Shown here piece by piece: positions 1-7,016 of a stretch of DNA of 8,854 nucleotides. Origin of the DNA: Myxococcota bacterium. GTDB taxonomy: Bacteria; Myxococcota_C; UBA6777. The stretch's first letter is position 1. Every line of letters begins with the position of its first letter. The position numbers and the translations under genes are program-made. Below the pieces are notes generated by a model. It saw nothing but the letters and a program-made list of their open reading frames with translations, was not told the DNA's origin and ran no database searches. Location of the stretch: assembly GCA_963169055.1 (NCBI GenBank), contig CAUJFU010000271.1, positions 1 to 8,854 of the forward strand, given 5' to 3'.

Positions 1-807
1 CGGGAAACCGTGGATGCCTGTCTTTCTGCCTTGCGCCAAAGTACCGCGCACACGGTCGATATCACAGGCGGCGCACCCGAACTGAACCCCCATTTTCGTT
101 ATCTTGTCGATGAATGCGTCAAGATGGGAAAGCACGTGATCGATCGTTGCAATCTCACGGTGCTGTTGACGGAGCGTTGCCGTGATCTTCCTGCGTGGCT
201 GGCCGAGCGGGGCGTGGAGGTGGTGTGTTCTTTGCCGCATTACCGCAAACGCAACACCGACGCGCAGCGCGGTGATGGAACCTACGAAAGATCGTTGGAT
301 GCTTTGCGTCGACTCAACGCCGTCGGGTACGGACAAGGAGATCCCGCACGTCGCTTGACTTTGATGGTGAATCCTGTAGGGGCCTATCTGCCGGGCGATC
401 AGTGCGCGATGGAGCGCGAATGGAAAGAAGCTTTGTTGCGCAATCACGGCATCGCTTTCGACCGTCTGATCGCGCTAACCAATATGCCGATCGCTCGCTA
501 TCTCGAATGGTTGCTCGAACGTGATCAACTCGCCGAGTACATGGAGGTGTTGTTGCGGGCCTTCAACCCTTCGACGGTTGCGGGGGTGATGTGCCGAAAC
601 ACGCTTTCTGTCGGGTGGGACGGGCGTTTGTACGATTGCGACTTTAATCAGATGTTGGAGCTGCCCTGTGAGATACCTGATGCGGCCTCTCCACATATCC
701 AACAATTCAACGCTTTGCCCCTACAATCGAGGCGGATCGTCACAGGTCGCCATTGCTTCGGTTGCACCGCAGGCGCAGGAAGCTCTTGCGGCGGAGCCAT
801 TGAGTGA
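1..807 (+). CDS. arsS: ArsS, arsenosugar biosynthesis radical SAM protein (5'-truncated by window edge)
   Basis: The reading frame is open from base 1, so this is the 3' part of a longer gene; 268 residues are visible. Known family members are somewhat over 300 residues and attach a 5'-deoxyadenosyl group from SAM to dimethylated trivalent arsenic, the first step toward arsenosugars after ArsM methylation. Numbering from base 1, the radical SAM GGAPEL motif is at 23-28, followed by the barrel with the LTNMPI segment. The C-terminal DUF3641 Cys-rich domain follows, with C198 (MCRNT), C213 (LYDCDFNQML), C252-x2-C255 (HCFGCTAG) and C263 (GSSCGG). The N-terminal CxxxCxxC cluster motif must lie upstream of the window. 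GTG at 10 is an internal Val, not a start. From memory, some relatives of this family are selenoproteins; here all these positions are ordinary Cys codons and the TGA after GGAIE is at the expected family end, so it is a true stop. The next gene starts 15 nt downstream, suggesting an operon. Confidence 0.9.
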   Translation, partial: RETVDACLSALRQSTAHTVDITGGAPELNPHFRYLVDECVKMGKHVIDRCNLTVLLTERCRDLPAWLAERGVEVVCSLPHYRKRNTDAQRGDGTYERSLDALRRLNAVGYGQGDPARRLTLMVNPVGAYLPGDQCAMEREWKEALLRNHGIAFDRLIALTNMPIARYLEWLLERDQLAEYMEVLLRAFNPSTVAGVMCRNTLSVGWDGRLYDCDFNQMLELPCEIPDAASPHIQQFNALPLQSRRIVTGRHCFGCTAGAGSSCGGAIE

Positions 808-822
808 GAACGAAGACAAGGT

Positions 823-3663
823 ATGTTTGATCTGTATTCGCATCCCTACCGTGACGCACTTTTTCGCTGGTATCAGGCTTATCGCTGTGTTGCAGGTGAA
901 CACGAAGCTTTGATGATCACGCCCGACGTCCGAACTCTGCGTCTCGTGTTGCTATTGCCTGTGCGCGAAGATACTTCTCATCGAGAATTGCAACACCTTT
1001 GGATGTACCGTTTGCTCAACACGTTTCCTTCGATCCAAGTCGAGCGTGTTGTTGCGATATCGCCCGAAGAATCCGCCGATTTGTTTGAGCAAGGAGAAGC
1101 CCTACGCAGCATGGAAAGTGCCTCTCGGTTGGAGGACTTTGATATCTTGCTTGCGATCCTTGATCAACCCGAAGATATCTTGCGTCTGCTGCGTATCTTG
1201 GAGCAAGCAAAGATCCCAGCGAAGGCCGAACACCGCAAAAAAAAGCCTTTGTTGTACGGGGTGGGGCGTCTGGGGAGCCTTTTGGATGGTGTGAGTGATG
1301 CAGATCGTATGGGTCATTTTAACCATGCGGATCATGTCGATGATTCCGAGGTTTCGCACCCATCGGTTTTGTTGGGGTGGTTGGATGCGTTTTTGATCGG
1401 CGATCCGCTGACGTTGTTGTTGACGTACGCGCCGCGTTGGCAAGCGCAAAAGCAATCCAAGGCCGCGTACGAGCTACCCACAGGCGCGATTCCAACCGCG
1501 TCGAGTTGGCCGATACAGCTTGCGATTCCTGCGGTGGATGCGCTGTCTGAGCAGGAACGTGCGCTTTTATGGGCGTTGGGCCAATGGCATTTACAGGGCT
1601 GCGCTTTTTGTCGAGATGCGCTGCTGCGTGAAACAGCGGATACAACGCTGTCTCGCTTGTTGCAATGTTTTCTCGATCTACTTCAACCCGGCCCACAAAC
1701 GCCCGCTTGGGAACGTTGGGAACTTTGGCTTGTACTGGCTCATCAAGCACACCGCGACGCGATGTCTCGGCCTTTTGGGGCCATCCACCGCCCAACGCTT
1801 GCTCGAACCAAAAAAGCCGCTTCTGCGATGCAATCTAAGGACGGCGAGGTCGGTTCTCTACGACAATCCGAGGGAAGCGAGGCCGGTTCCCGACAAGCCG
1901 AGGACGGCGAGGTCGGTTCTCTACGACAATCCGAGGGAAGCGAGGTCGGTTCTTCACGACAAGCCGAGGACGGCGAGGTCGGTTCTTCACGACAAGCCGA
2001 GGACGGCGAGGTCGGTTCTTCAAACGCAGAAGATGCCACGGCGATATTGTTTGAAAAACAACGATGGAAAGAGGCATTGCGCGCATTGGGGCTGGATGGT
2101 TGGCTGGATCGGATGATGTATCGGCAAGATGAATGGGCGTTATGTATGGCATGGGATGCCTATCCATCGGGCTTAGCGGGGTCGCAAGAACAAGAAGAAG
2201 AGGCTTGGTATGACTCTTCTCTCGCTTTTTTGCCGTGGATGTGGCGAGAGCGTATGGCGCAGCGTCACACGCGAGTTCCGTTGGATCTTTTGTTGGGAGT
2301 TCCAAATAGAGGTCCACAAGAGGCGCTGGCATGGGCGCGGATCGGTAGAAAAGCGACACAGATCAGTAAACTTTACCAGCGCAACGGGAGAGTTCGACTC
2401 TTTGTGCATTCTTGGCTGCCGCGTCGTACTTCAGAAGCTACGAGATATCCGCTGCTTTCGCATGATGCGTGGAAGGATATGCTTGCGGCTCTCGATCAAT
2501 TGGCCGAGGCGTGGGACTTTCGCATCAAAGCACCTGCTGCGTGGCGTCGGACGTTTTCTGCGATGGTTTTGACCAATGCTGCGGGCTGTTCTTTGCTGGC
2601 GGAGATGTTGTCTCATGCCGCGATCGATCTTCAAGAGGACGACACAAAGGCGGAGTCCCTTTGGCAAACGTGCTTGCAAGCGTGGAAGGTAGAGATTGCC
2701 TCGGTTGCTTCTGTGGTTTCCGAAGATCCCAAGTCATCGGAGTTGTCGAAGTCATCGGAGTTGTCGAAACCACCAGAGCTATCGAAACCATCGGAGTTGT
2801 CGAAGTCATCGGAGGTTGTTGGAGCGCATTGTTTGGCTTGCGGTACTCCGCACGAAGAGATGCGCCGTTTCTCGCTTGTGTTGCGCGAACACGCTGAGAG
2901 GCTTCTTGTGCCGCAAGAGCGGGCCAAGCGTGAGGCTCCATCGGTGATCATCCCTAGCAATCCGAATCAATATCGCTGCCGTTTGCGTTATGCGCGGACA
3001 GGCTATGCCACGTTGATGACGCAAAAAGACTTTCTCCCAATGTTGCACGCGACGTTTCGACGCAGCGGACTTCCTTTTTTGCGTGAGACGGGTGACACGG
3101 TGACGGTGCGTTTTGCCCATGACTTGCCGTTGGGGGCCTCTTCGTTGGCGGAGTACGTCGATCTGTCATTTTATACGATGCCTCCGCTGGAGACGATGCT
3201 TGCAAGCCTGCAAGAGCACGCGATCGAAGGGCTGTCGTTTCTTTCGGTGGTGCCGCTACATGCGCGTCTTTTGGGCGTCAGCAAAGTGATCTCTGCTTGG
3301 CAATACTTTTGTTTGTTGCCCGCAGCGCAACGTCCCGAAGCTTGGCAGGAGATCATCTCGCAGCGGATATCTCAGCCTTGTTCTTTTGTTCGCAAGGAAC
3401 AAACCTACACCGCCGATCTGCAAACGGTGGTTCCTTCGTGGGAGATCGTAGCGGGGGGATCGCGCATTCCGACCTCGTGGGGGCCGTGGTTGGGCGATGG
3501 TTTGGTGATCACCTTTCAAGATACGCAAGGCAAAAGCCCTCGTCCTTCCGAAGTTTTTGCGCACCTATTGGGTGTCACACCTGCGACTTGGCAGATCCTC
3601 CGTCTCGAAAGTGGCCGCCTCGTCAACGGGGTTTTGGTCACGCCGATGCAGGAAATCGTGTAG
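823..3663 (+). CDS. Degenerate B12-binding/radical SAM (TIGR03960-like) + DUF2344 (TIGR03936-like) fusion protein
   Basis: 946 residues. The domain order follows the TIGR03960-DUF2344 fusion family, but most hallmark residues are changed. Residues 21-80 (YRCVAGE...LRLVLLLPVRED...LLNTFPSIQVERV) match the N-terminal start of that family (RYIGGE..., ...ILN...ERV). Residues 99-135 and 187-194 (LDAFLIGD) match its B12-binding-like domain. The cluster site reads H256-x3-C260-x2-C263 (HLQGCAFC) where the family has CxxxCxxC. A repetitive insert follows (340-400). Residues about 485-600 (VPLDLLLGVPN, VRLFVHSWLPRR) look like the second half of an eroded SAM barrel. A KSSELS repeat lies at 637-666. C670-x2-C673-G resembles the family's Cys-rich end. 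Residues 717-940 match DUF2344, with DLPLGASSLAEYVDL kept but the 'GFNPHP' segment lost. The 823 start is preferred because residues 21-26 align with the family start, although the ribosome-binding site is weak. It sits 15 nt after arsS and 38 nt before the protease-like gene. Function is unknown and catalysis is doubtful. The family match is from pattern recognition without alignment. Confidence 0.75.
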   Translation: MFDLYSHPYRDALFRWYQAYRCVAGEHEALMITPDVRTLRLVLLLPVREDTSHRELQHLWMYRLLNTFPSIQVERVVAISPEESADLFEQGEALRSMESASRLEDFDILLAILDQPEDILRLLRILEQAKIPAKAEHRKKKPLLYGVGRLGSLLDGVSDADRMGHFNHADHVDDSEVSHPSVLLGWLDAFLIGDPLTLLLTYAPRWQAQKQSKAAYELPTGAIPTASSWPIQLAIPAVDALSEQERALLWALGQWHLQGCAFCRDALLRETADTTLSRLLQCFLDLLQPGPQTPAWERWELWLVLAHQAHRDAMSRPFGAIHRPTLARTKKAASAMQSKDGEVGSLRQSEGSEAGSRQAEDGEVGSLRQSEGSEVGSSRQAEDGEVGSSRQAEDGEVGSSNAEDATAILFEKQRWKEALRALGLDGWLDRMMYRQDEWALCMAWDAYPSGLAGSQEQEEEAWYDSSLAFLPWMWRERMAQRHTRVPLDLLLGVPNRGPQEALAWARIGRKATQISKLYQRNGRVRLFVHSWLPRRTSEATRYPLLSHDAWKDMLAALDQLAEAWDFRIKAPAAWRRTFSAMVLTNAAGCSLLAEMLSHAAIDLQEDDTKAESLWQTCLQAWKVEIASVASVVSEDPKSSELSKSSELSKPPELSKPSELSKSSEVVGAHCLACGTPHEEMRRFSLVLREHAERLLVPQERAKREAPSVIIPSNPNQYRCRLRYARTGYATLMTQKDFLPMLHATFRRSGLPFLRETGDTVTVRFAHDLPLGASSLAEYVDLSFYTMPPLETMLASLQEHAIEGLSFLSVVPLHARLLGVSKVISAWQYFCLLPAAQRPEAWQEIISQRISQPCSFVRKEQTYTADLQTVVPSWEIVAGGSRIPTSWGPWLGDGLVITFQDTQGKSPRPSEVFAHLLGVTPATWQILRLESGRLVNGVLVTPMQEIV
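1840..2022 (+). repeat. In-frame 33/30-nt tandem repeat inside the degenerate radical SAM gene
   Basis: Five and a half direct copies lie end to end: 33, 30, 33, 33, 33 and a partial 21 nt, beginning at 1840, 1873, 1903, 1936, 1969 and 2002. Units 1 and 3 are identical; units 4 and 5 share all but their first few bases. The core reads GAGGTCGGTTCT with a CGACAAGCCGAG or CGACAATCCGAG end. All units are multiples of three, so the frame is kept and encodes Ser/Glu/Gly-rich peptide (residues 340-400, e.g. DGEVGSSRQAE). High identity at DNA level suggests recent expansion by slippage or unequal exchange. Confidence 0.92.
2731..2820 (+). repeat. In-frame 18-nt tandem repeat (hexapeptide K-S/P-S/P-E-L-S)
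   Basis: Five 18-nt units encode KSSELS, KSSELS, KPPELS, KPSELS and KSSEVV (residues 637-666). They lie just before the Cys-x2-Cys-Gly motif, so they form a hydrophilic linker between the barrel-like part and the DUF2344-like part. Third-base and Ser/Pro changes show it is somewhat older than the repeat at 1840-2022. Confidence 0.9.
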
Positions 3664-3701
3664 TTGGTGGATATTTTTTTGAGCAAACAGAGGAGGCACT
3701 G

Positions 3702-4385
3702 ATGGTAACGATGCCCATTCTAAAGGAGCGCGGCCATCTGCTGGTCATGATCGGCGAAAAAAGGGCCATTATCGATACAGGGGCACCGATCAGCATCTCG
3801 GCTGAACCATTTGATTTCCTTGGGATGCGCCATTCCCCTCCTTCGAACGTCATGGGCGCAACACCGCGTAGCCTGTCCGATATGGCGGGGTTTCAGATCG
3901 ATATCCTGATCGGTTGTGACATCCTCTCCCCCCACACCGTGTGTTTTCGATGGGGCGACGGTGTGATGGAAGTCGGTGAGCATATCCAGCACAGCCCTGT
4001 TGTCTCGAAGATGGATGCGCTGATGGGAATTCCAGTTTTTCCGTTGATGATCCAAGGGCTAAGAACCAAGGCGCTTTTCGACACGGGGGCGCACCTTTCT
4101 TACATCACCCCCAAACTCGTTGATGGGCTTATTTCGTTGGGTCAACGACACGACTTTCACCCGCTCGCCGGTCAGTTTGTTGTGCCAACGTACCGTGTCG
4201 CTACAGCTTTGGACGAAATCACGTTGGACATCGAATATGGCGTTCTTTCCGGTTCTTTATCCGAGATGTTAGAGCGGACGATGGCGATGTCAGATTCACT
4301 TGCTGTCATCGGAACACAAATCCTTGATTATTTTGATTGTACAATTTCTTGGACGCAGCAGCAGATATCTTGGAAAAGGAGATAG
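3702..4385 (+). CDS. Two-domain retropepsin-like aspartic protease homologue
   Basis: 227 residues starting at ATG 3702, chosen because AGAGGAGG (3690-3697) sits just upstream. The frame is open farther upstream, but that part overlaps the previous gene. The protein has two halves built alike. Half 1 has A22-IIDTGAP (D25-T-G-A28) and later the hydrophobic-hydrophobic-Gly segment DILIGCDIL (67-75). Half 2 has ALFDTGAHLSYITP (D127-T-G-A130) and later LAVIGTQIL (200-208). In clan AA aspartic proteases the DTG supplies the catalytic Asp, and the later 'IxG' strand forms the psi-loop next to it. Retropepsins usually carry one such half and dimerise; here both active-site loops are on one chain, as in pepsin but at far smaller size. 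No signal peptide or membrane segment is seen, so a cytosolic location is likely. The substrate is unknown. The 38-nt gap and orientation suggest co-transcription with the two upstream genes. A non-proteolytic role of the fold cannot be excluded. Confidence 0.72.
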   Translation: MVTMPILKERGHLLVMIGEKRAIIDTGAPISISAEPFDFLGMRHSPPSNVMGATPRSLSDMAGFQIDILIGCDILSPHTVCFRWGDGVMEVGEHIQHSPVVSKMDALMGIPVFPLMIQGLRTKALFDTGAHLSYITPKLVDGLISLGQRHDFHPLAGQFVVPTYRVATALDEITLDIEYGVLSGSLSEMLERTMAMSDSLAVIGTQILDYFDCTISWTQQQISWKRR

Positions 4386-4433
4386 AGCGGGCAGACACGA
4401 CTACACGCCGACGTAACGGTTTGCGAGATCAGA

Positions 4434-6836
4434 CTATCGCCTCCAAAAAAGCCGCAGGTACGCCAACAGCAAAAAGATCCCGCCAAGCCATCCCAACGAA
4501 GCATCCCCCTCTTGCGAACATCCGCATCCTCCCGTTTTTTCGTGATCCACGTCACCCAAATCCGCAGAGTCTCCGCCATCGTTCGCGTTTCCGTCCGATA
4601 CATGGGCTTCTTGGTTTGCGTTTCCGTCCGATACAGGGGCTTCTTGTTGCGTTGGGAGCTCGTTGGGCAGAGGGGTTTCGGTGGATGGTTCTTGGGGACT
4701 CGGTGGTTCGGAGGCATCGGAGGCGTCTTGGGTGATGGATTCGGGGCAAGCACCGTCACAAGCCAAAGCTTCGGAAGAAGGCTCGGTTTGCGTGGGTTCT
4801 GTGGTGGGTTCTGGCGTAGAAGATTCTGTGGTGGGTTCTACTGTGGGTTCGGTGGTGGATTCTTGGGGCGGAAGGGGCGTTCCTGATTCAAAAGCACCGA
4901 TGTCTGGGGCTGCTCCGAGGATTTGTGTTGTATTGATCCCGTCGATCCGTTGTCCTTTGTCGATCATCGCGCTTGCTGCCGCAGGGCGATAATCTCCGAG
5001 GGCTTCGTTGACAAAGCGCGGCAAAGCCTCCACGCCGTGCGATTGAAGTTGGGTTGCTTGTTGAAAAGAGCGCAGATCGTTATAGCGTACATTCTTCCAT
5101 TTGATACGGGGTTCCCCTGAGGGTCGTGTACTCCAAAACAGATCATAGTCCATATCCACAGGGCCGAGGAATTGCGATAGCGAGTGTTCGATCACATAAC
5201 GCTCTGAAAACCAGAGGTTATTGCGTGTGACTAGAAAGCCGAAGGGGACGCTTGGTGCGATGGGTTGAGCGTCTGTGTTTGGCGTGGGCAGTGCGGTGGT
5301 GTGGTAGATCAACATCCACCCCGTGCTGCCGTTGTTTAACTTGAGTGCATGGGCTTTGAAGCCAGCCACCAAAGTTCGGATCACCCACGTGGGTCCGATG
5401 CGGATCGGAGCGAGGGATACCCCGTTGTGTGTTTCTTGGATGTGGTTGCGCACAAAACGCACATTGACGCAAGCGCCTTCGGGTTCTAGTCCATCGTCGC
5501 CGATCTTTTGGATCTTGTTGTCGTACACATCGGTGTCCCGAGCCAGCAGATCGTCTGTATCGCTGAAGCTACCGACATAAACACCGTTAAAGATCCCTTC
5601 GATGCGGTTGCGGCGAACGATGTTGCCTCGACCATGCGTGACGCTAATCCCCGATGCCTCGGCGGTGTGTGCTTTGACAGACGCCCAGTCCCAAAGCCAC
5701 GGCCCGTTGTCTGTGATGTGGTTGTCTTCGATCACGTTTTCGCTTGCGCTGCTGGCTTTGCGGATCTCGATCCCGCCGTTGATGTGGTGAATTGTGTTTT
5801 GTTGGATCCAACTTCGGGTGGTGTTGCGTACGTCGATGCCCACTCGGCTGAAGTAGCGGATCTCAAATCCTCGTACGATGATATCGCTGGTGTCATACAG
5901 AAAAAAGCCCACTTCATGGATCGATGCAAAGATCTTCGCTTTGCTTGGATCGGAGCGATCAGGCAAACGCAAATACAGCCGTTTGTTGGTTTGGTCGACA
6001 AAAAATCCACCTTTTATCAAGCCATTCTTTCCTATTTGGCGGCCATTTTCTGCTTTCAGATCGTTTAGTTGATCGTAATCATAGAGGCGCAAATTTCCCG
6101 AAGCGAGATAGGTCGATAGGGTGGTAAAAGGTGTCGAATAGATTCCATCACCTTCTGCACGCCAAGCAGGGTTGTTGGCGATGGTAGGATCGGAGCCATC
6201 CAAGATCACGCCTTGGCCTTCGGCCAAGAAAGTGATCGGTTGGGTGATGGTTCCTTTGCGATCGATCATCACGGTGCCGCGATACACGCCCGGTAAGACG
6301 TGGACCGTGTCGCCCGGATTGATGCGCTTGGCCGCTTCTTGGAGCGTTGCTAGCGGTGCATTTTGCTGACCTGTTTGTGCGTCATTGCCACGCACGGCAT
6401 CGACATAAAGATGGCGCCCCGTCGTTGGGGAAGCAGGCGGCTTATCTGCGCGGGTTTTGGTACTGAGCGAGACGATCTTTCCGCCCCCATCGGGATCTTG
6501 CACCTCCACACGAAGCTCGTACTCTGTTTCCGCACGAAGATCAAAGAGACTTCCTGCAAAACGGCGTCCACTGATTCGCATCAAGGAATGTCCTTTTTGC
6601 CATGCGGTCGCGGAGCGTTCTCGGTATTCGAGTTGTGCGGTGGCGTTGGTGTTGTCGTCTCCTTGGTACGCAACGATCAACCCAATCGATTGGATGGTCG
6701 CGTAGGCTTCGCCCTGTCCTGCGACGATCGCATCTGCTGCAAAGGCTGGAGTGTTCGGCAAAATAAGCCAAAAGAGTATCCATCTGATAAGGTTCCAGAG
6801 GTTTTGGGAGCGGTATATTCGACAGATTCTTTCCAT
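4434..6836 (-). CDS. Secreted right-handed parallel beta-helix protein with Fn3-like domain and MYXO-CTERM anchor
   Basis: 800 residues. ATG at 6836-6834 is preceded on its own strand by AAAGGA at good spacing. Residues 1-34 form a signal peptide (hydrophobic LIRWILFWLIL, cleavage likely after AFAA). Residues 36-130 look like a fibronectin-III-like beta-sandwich (AYATIQSIGLIVAY...AETEYELRVEV). Residues 143-188 (YVDAVRGND... GDTVHVLPGVYRGT) are the DUF1565-type entry to a parallel beta-helix. Helix rungs follow to about 600, including repeated N-x-I/F turns and GDDGLEPEG. GAAPDIGAFESG closes the fold. Residues 653-768 are a Pro/Thr/Glu/Ser/Asp linker. Residues 769-800 (GGCGCS, hydrophobic stretch, RLFWRR) fit the MYXO-CTERM sorting signal, so surface anchoring after processing is expected. 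The fold is shared by polysaccharide lyases and by non-enzymatic surface proteins; I see no motif that fixes a substrate. It is convergent to the gene at 3702-4385, with 48 nt between them and no clear terminator. Confidence 0.88.
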   Translation of the reverse strand: MERICRIYRSQNLWNLIRWILFWLILPNTPAFAADAIVAGQGEAYATIQSIGLIVAYQGDDNTNATAQLEYRERSATAWQKGHSLMRISGRRFAGSLFDLRAETEYELRVEVQDPDGGGKIVSLSTKTRADKPPASPTTGRHLYVDAVRGNDAQTGQQNAPLATLQEAAKRINPGDTVHVLPGVYRGTVMIDRKGTITQPITFLAEGQGVILDGSDPTIANNPAWRAEGDGIYSTPFTTLSTYLASGNLRLYDYDQLNDLKAENGRQIGKNGLIKGGFFVDQTNKRLYLRLPDRSDPSKAKIFASIHEVGFFLYDTSDIIVRGFEIRYFSRVGIDVRNTTRSWIQQNTIHHINGGIEIRKASSASENVIEDNHITDNGPWLWDWASVKAHTAEASGISVTHGRGNIVRRNRIEGIFNGVYVGSFSDTDDLLARDTDVYDNKIQKIGDDGLEPEGACVNVRFVRNHIQETHNGVSLAPIRIGPTWVIRTLVAGFKAHALKLNNGSTGWMLIYHTTALPTPNTDAQPIAPSVPFGFLVTRNNLWFSERYVIEHSLSQFLGPVDMDYDLFWSTRPSGEPRIKWKNVRYNDLRSFQQATQLQSHGVEALPRFVNEALGDYRPAAASAMIDKGQRIDGINTTQILGAAPDIGAFESGTPLPPQESTTEPTVEPTTESSTPEPTTEPTQTEPSSEALACDGACPESITQDASDASEPPSPQEPSTETPLPNELPTQQEAPVSDGNANQEAHVSDGNANDGGDSADLGDVDHEKTGGCGCSQEGDASLGWLGGIFLLLAYLRLFWRR
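4437..4532 (-). other. MYXO-CTERM sorting signal coding segment
   Basis: Encodes residues 769-800 of the beta-helix protein: Gly-Gly-Cys771-Gly-Cys773, a short polar spacer, the hydrophobic segment WLGGIFLLLAYLRLF and terminal Arg-Arg. This tripartite pattern is the known MYXO-CTERM signal of Myxococcota, where the Cys region is recognised by a dedicated intramembrane sorting protease. It is the main taxonomic clue in the window. Confidence 0.82.
4581..4646 (-). repeat. Two 33-nt direct repeats in the linker of the beta-helix protein
   Basis: Copies at 4581-4613 and 4614-4646 differ at only two of 33 bases. They encode the duplicated peptide QEAPVSDGNAN / QEAHVSDGNAN on the minus strand, directly before the MYXO-CTERM part. 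The unit length keeps the frame and lengthens the stalk. Confidence 0.9.
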
Positions 6837-6903
6837 TTGGGATCCTTTGGTTTTTTTGTGTTCGAACTATTTCGATACGATATAGGTCGTTGTGTTTGTG
6901 TTT

Positions 6904-6965
6904 GTGGGGTTCCACCCCACACCCCGCAAGGGAGCTTTGCCCCCTTGACCCCACGTTGGCGGGGT
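6904..6965. repeat. REP-like extragenic repeat with three consecutive hairpins
   Basis: Three GC-rich inverted repeats follow one another. Hairpin 1 is GTGGGGT (6904-6910) with ACCCCAC (6914-6920) and loop TCC. Hairpin 2 is CAAGGG (6927-6932) with CCCTTG (6942-6947), extended inward by GC/GC around TTT with one A-C mismatch. Hairpin 3 is ACCCC (6948-6952) with GGGGT (6961-6965). The layout 'GGGGTTCCACCCCACACCCC... AAGGGAGCTTTGCCCCCTTG' resembles dispersed palindromic repeats found between genes in many bacteria. Whether other copies exist in this genome cannot be seen here. Confidence 0.7.
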
Positions 6966-7004
6966 GATCCGATGTTTTTCAAACAAACAGTCGTGCCGCT
7001 TGAA

Positions 7005-7016
7005 TGTTCGCGAACA
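7005..7016. promoter_or_regulatory. Perfect 12-bp palindrome TGTTCGCGAACA, possible operator
   Basis: TGTTCG (7005-7010) is followed directly by its reverse complement CGAACA (7011-7016), in the divergent region between two gene starts. A dimeric repressor site would look like this. It is 168 nt from the start of the minus-strand gene and 218 nt from the plus-strand one. It is not a standard LexA box: the half-sites are inverted compared with GAAC-N4-GTTC. The regulator is unknown. Confidence 0.3.

Noticed and set aside
805-807. TGA as selenocysteine codon in arsS.
   Set aside because: It follows the normal family end (GSSCGGAIE), and all expected Cys positions already have Cys codons.
1840-2022. 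Regularly spaced repeats considered as a CRISPR array.
   Set aside because: Units abut without unique spacers, and the array is in frame inside a coding gene.
1319-2359. Long minus-strand frames with Arg/Pro-rich repeats opposite the radical SAM-like gene.
   Set aside because: They are antisense shadows of the 33-nt repeats; the plus frame carries the family features.
3297-3701. Upstream extension of the retropepsin-like gene's open frame.
   Set aside because: It overlaps the end of the 946-residue gene in another frame, its translation has no protease-like character, and a good ribosome-binding site precedes ATG 3702.
4386-4433. Bidirectional terminator between the convergent genes.
   Set aside because: Only a bulged GGAG-ATAG / CTAT-CTCC pairing is visible, with no T-run on the proper side for either strand.
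7005-7016. LexA/SOS box.
   Set aside because: The half-sites are GTTC-N2-GAAC, the reverse of the Gram-positive GAAC-N4-GTTC box, and no SOS-type gene is adjacent.
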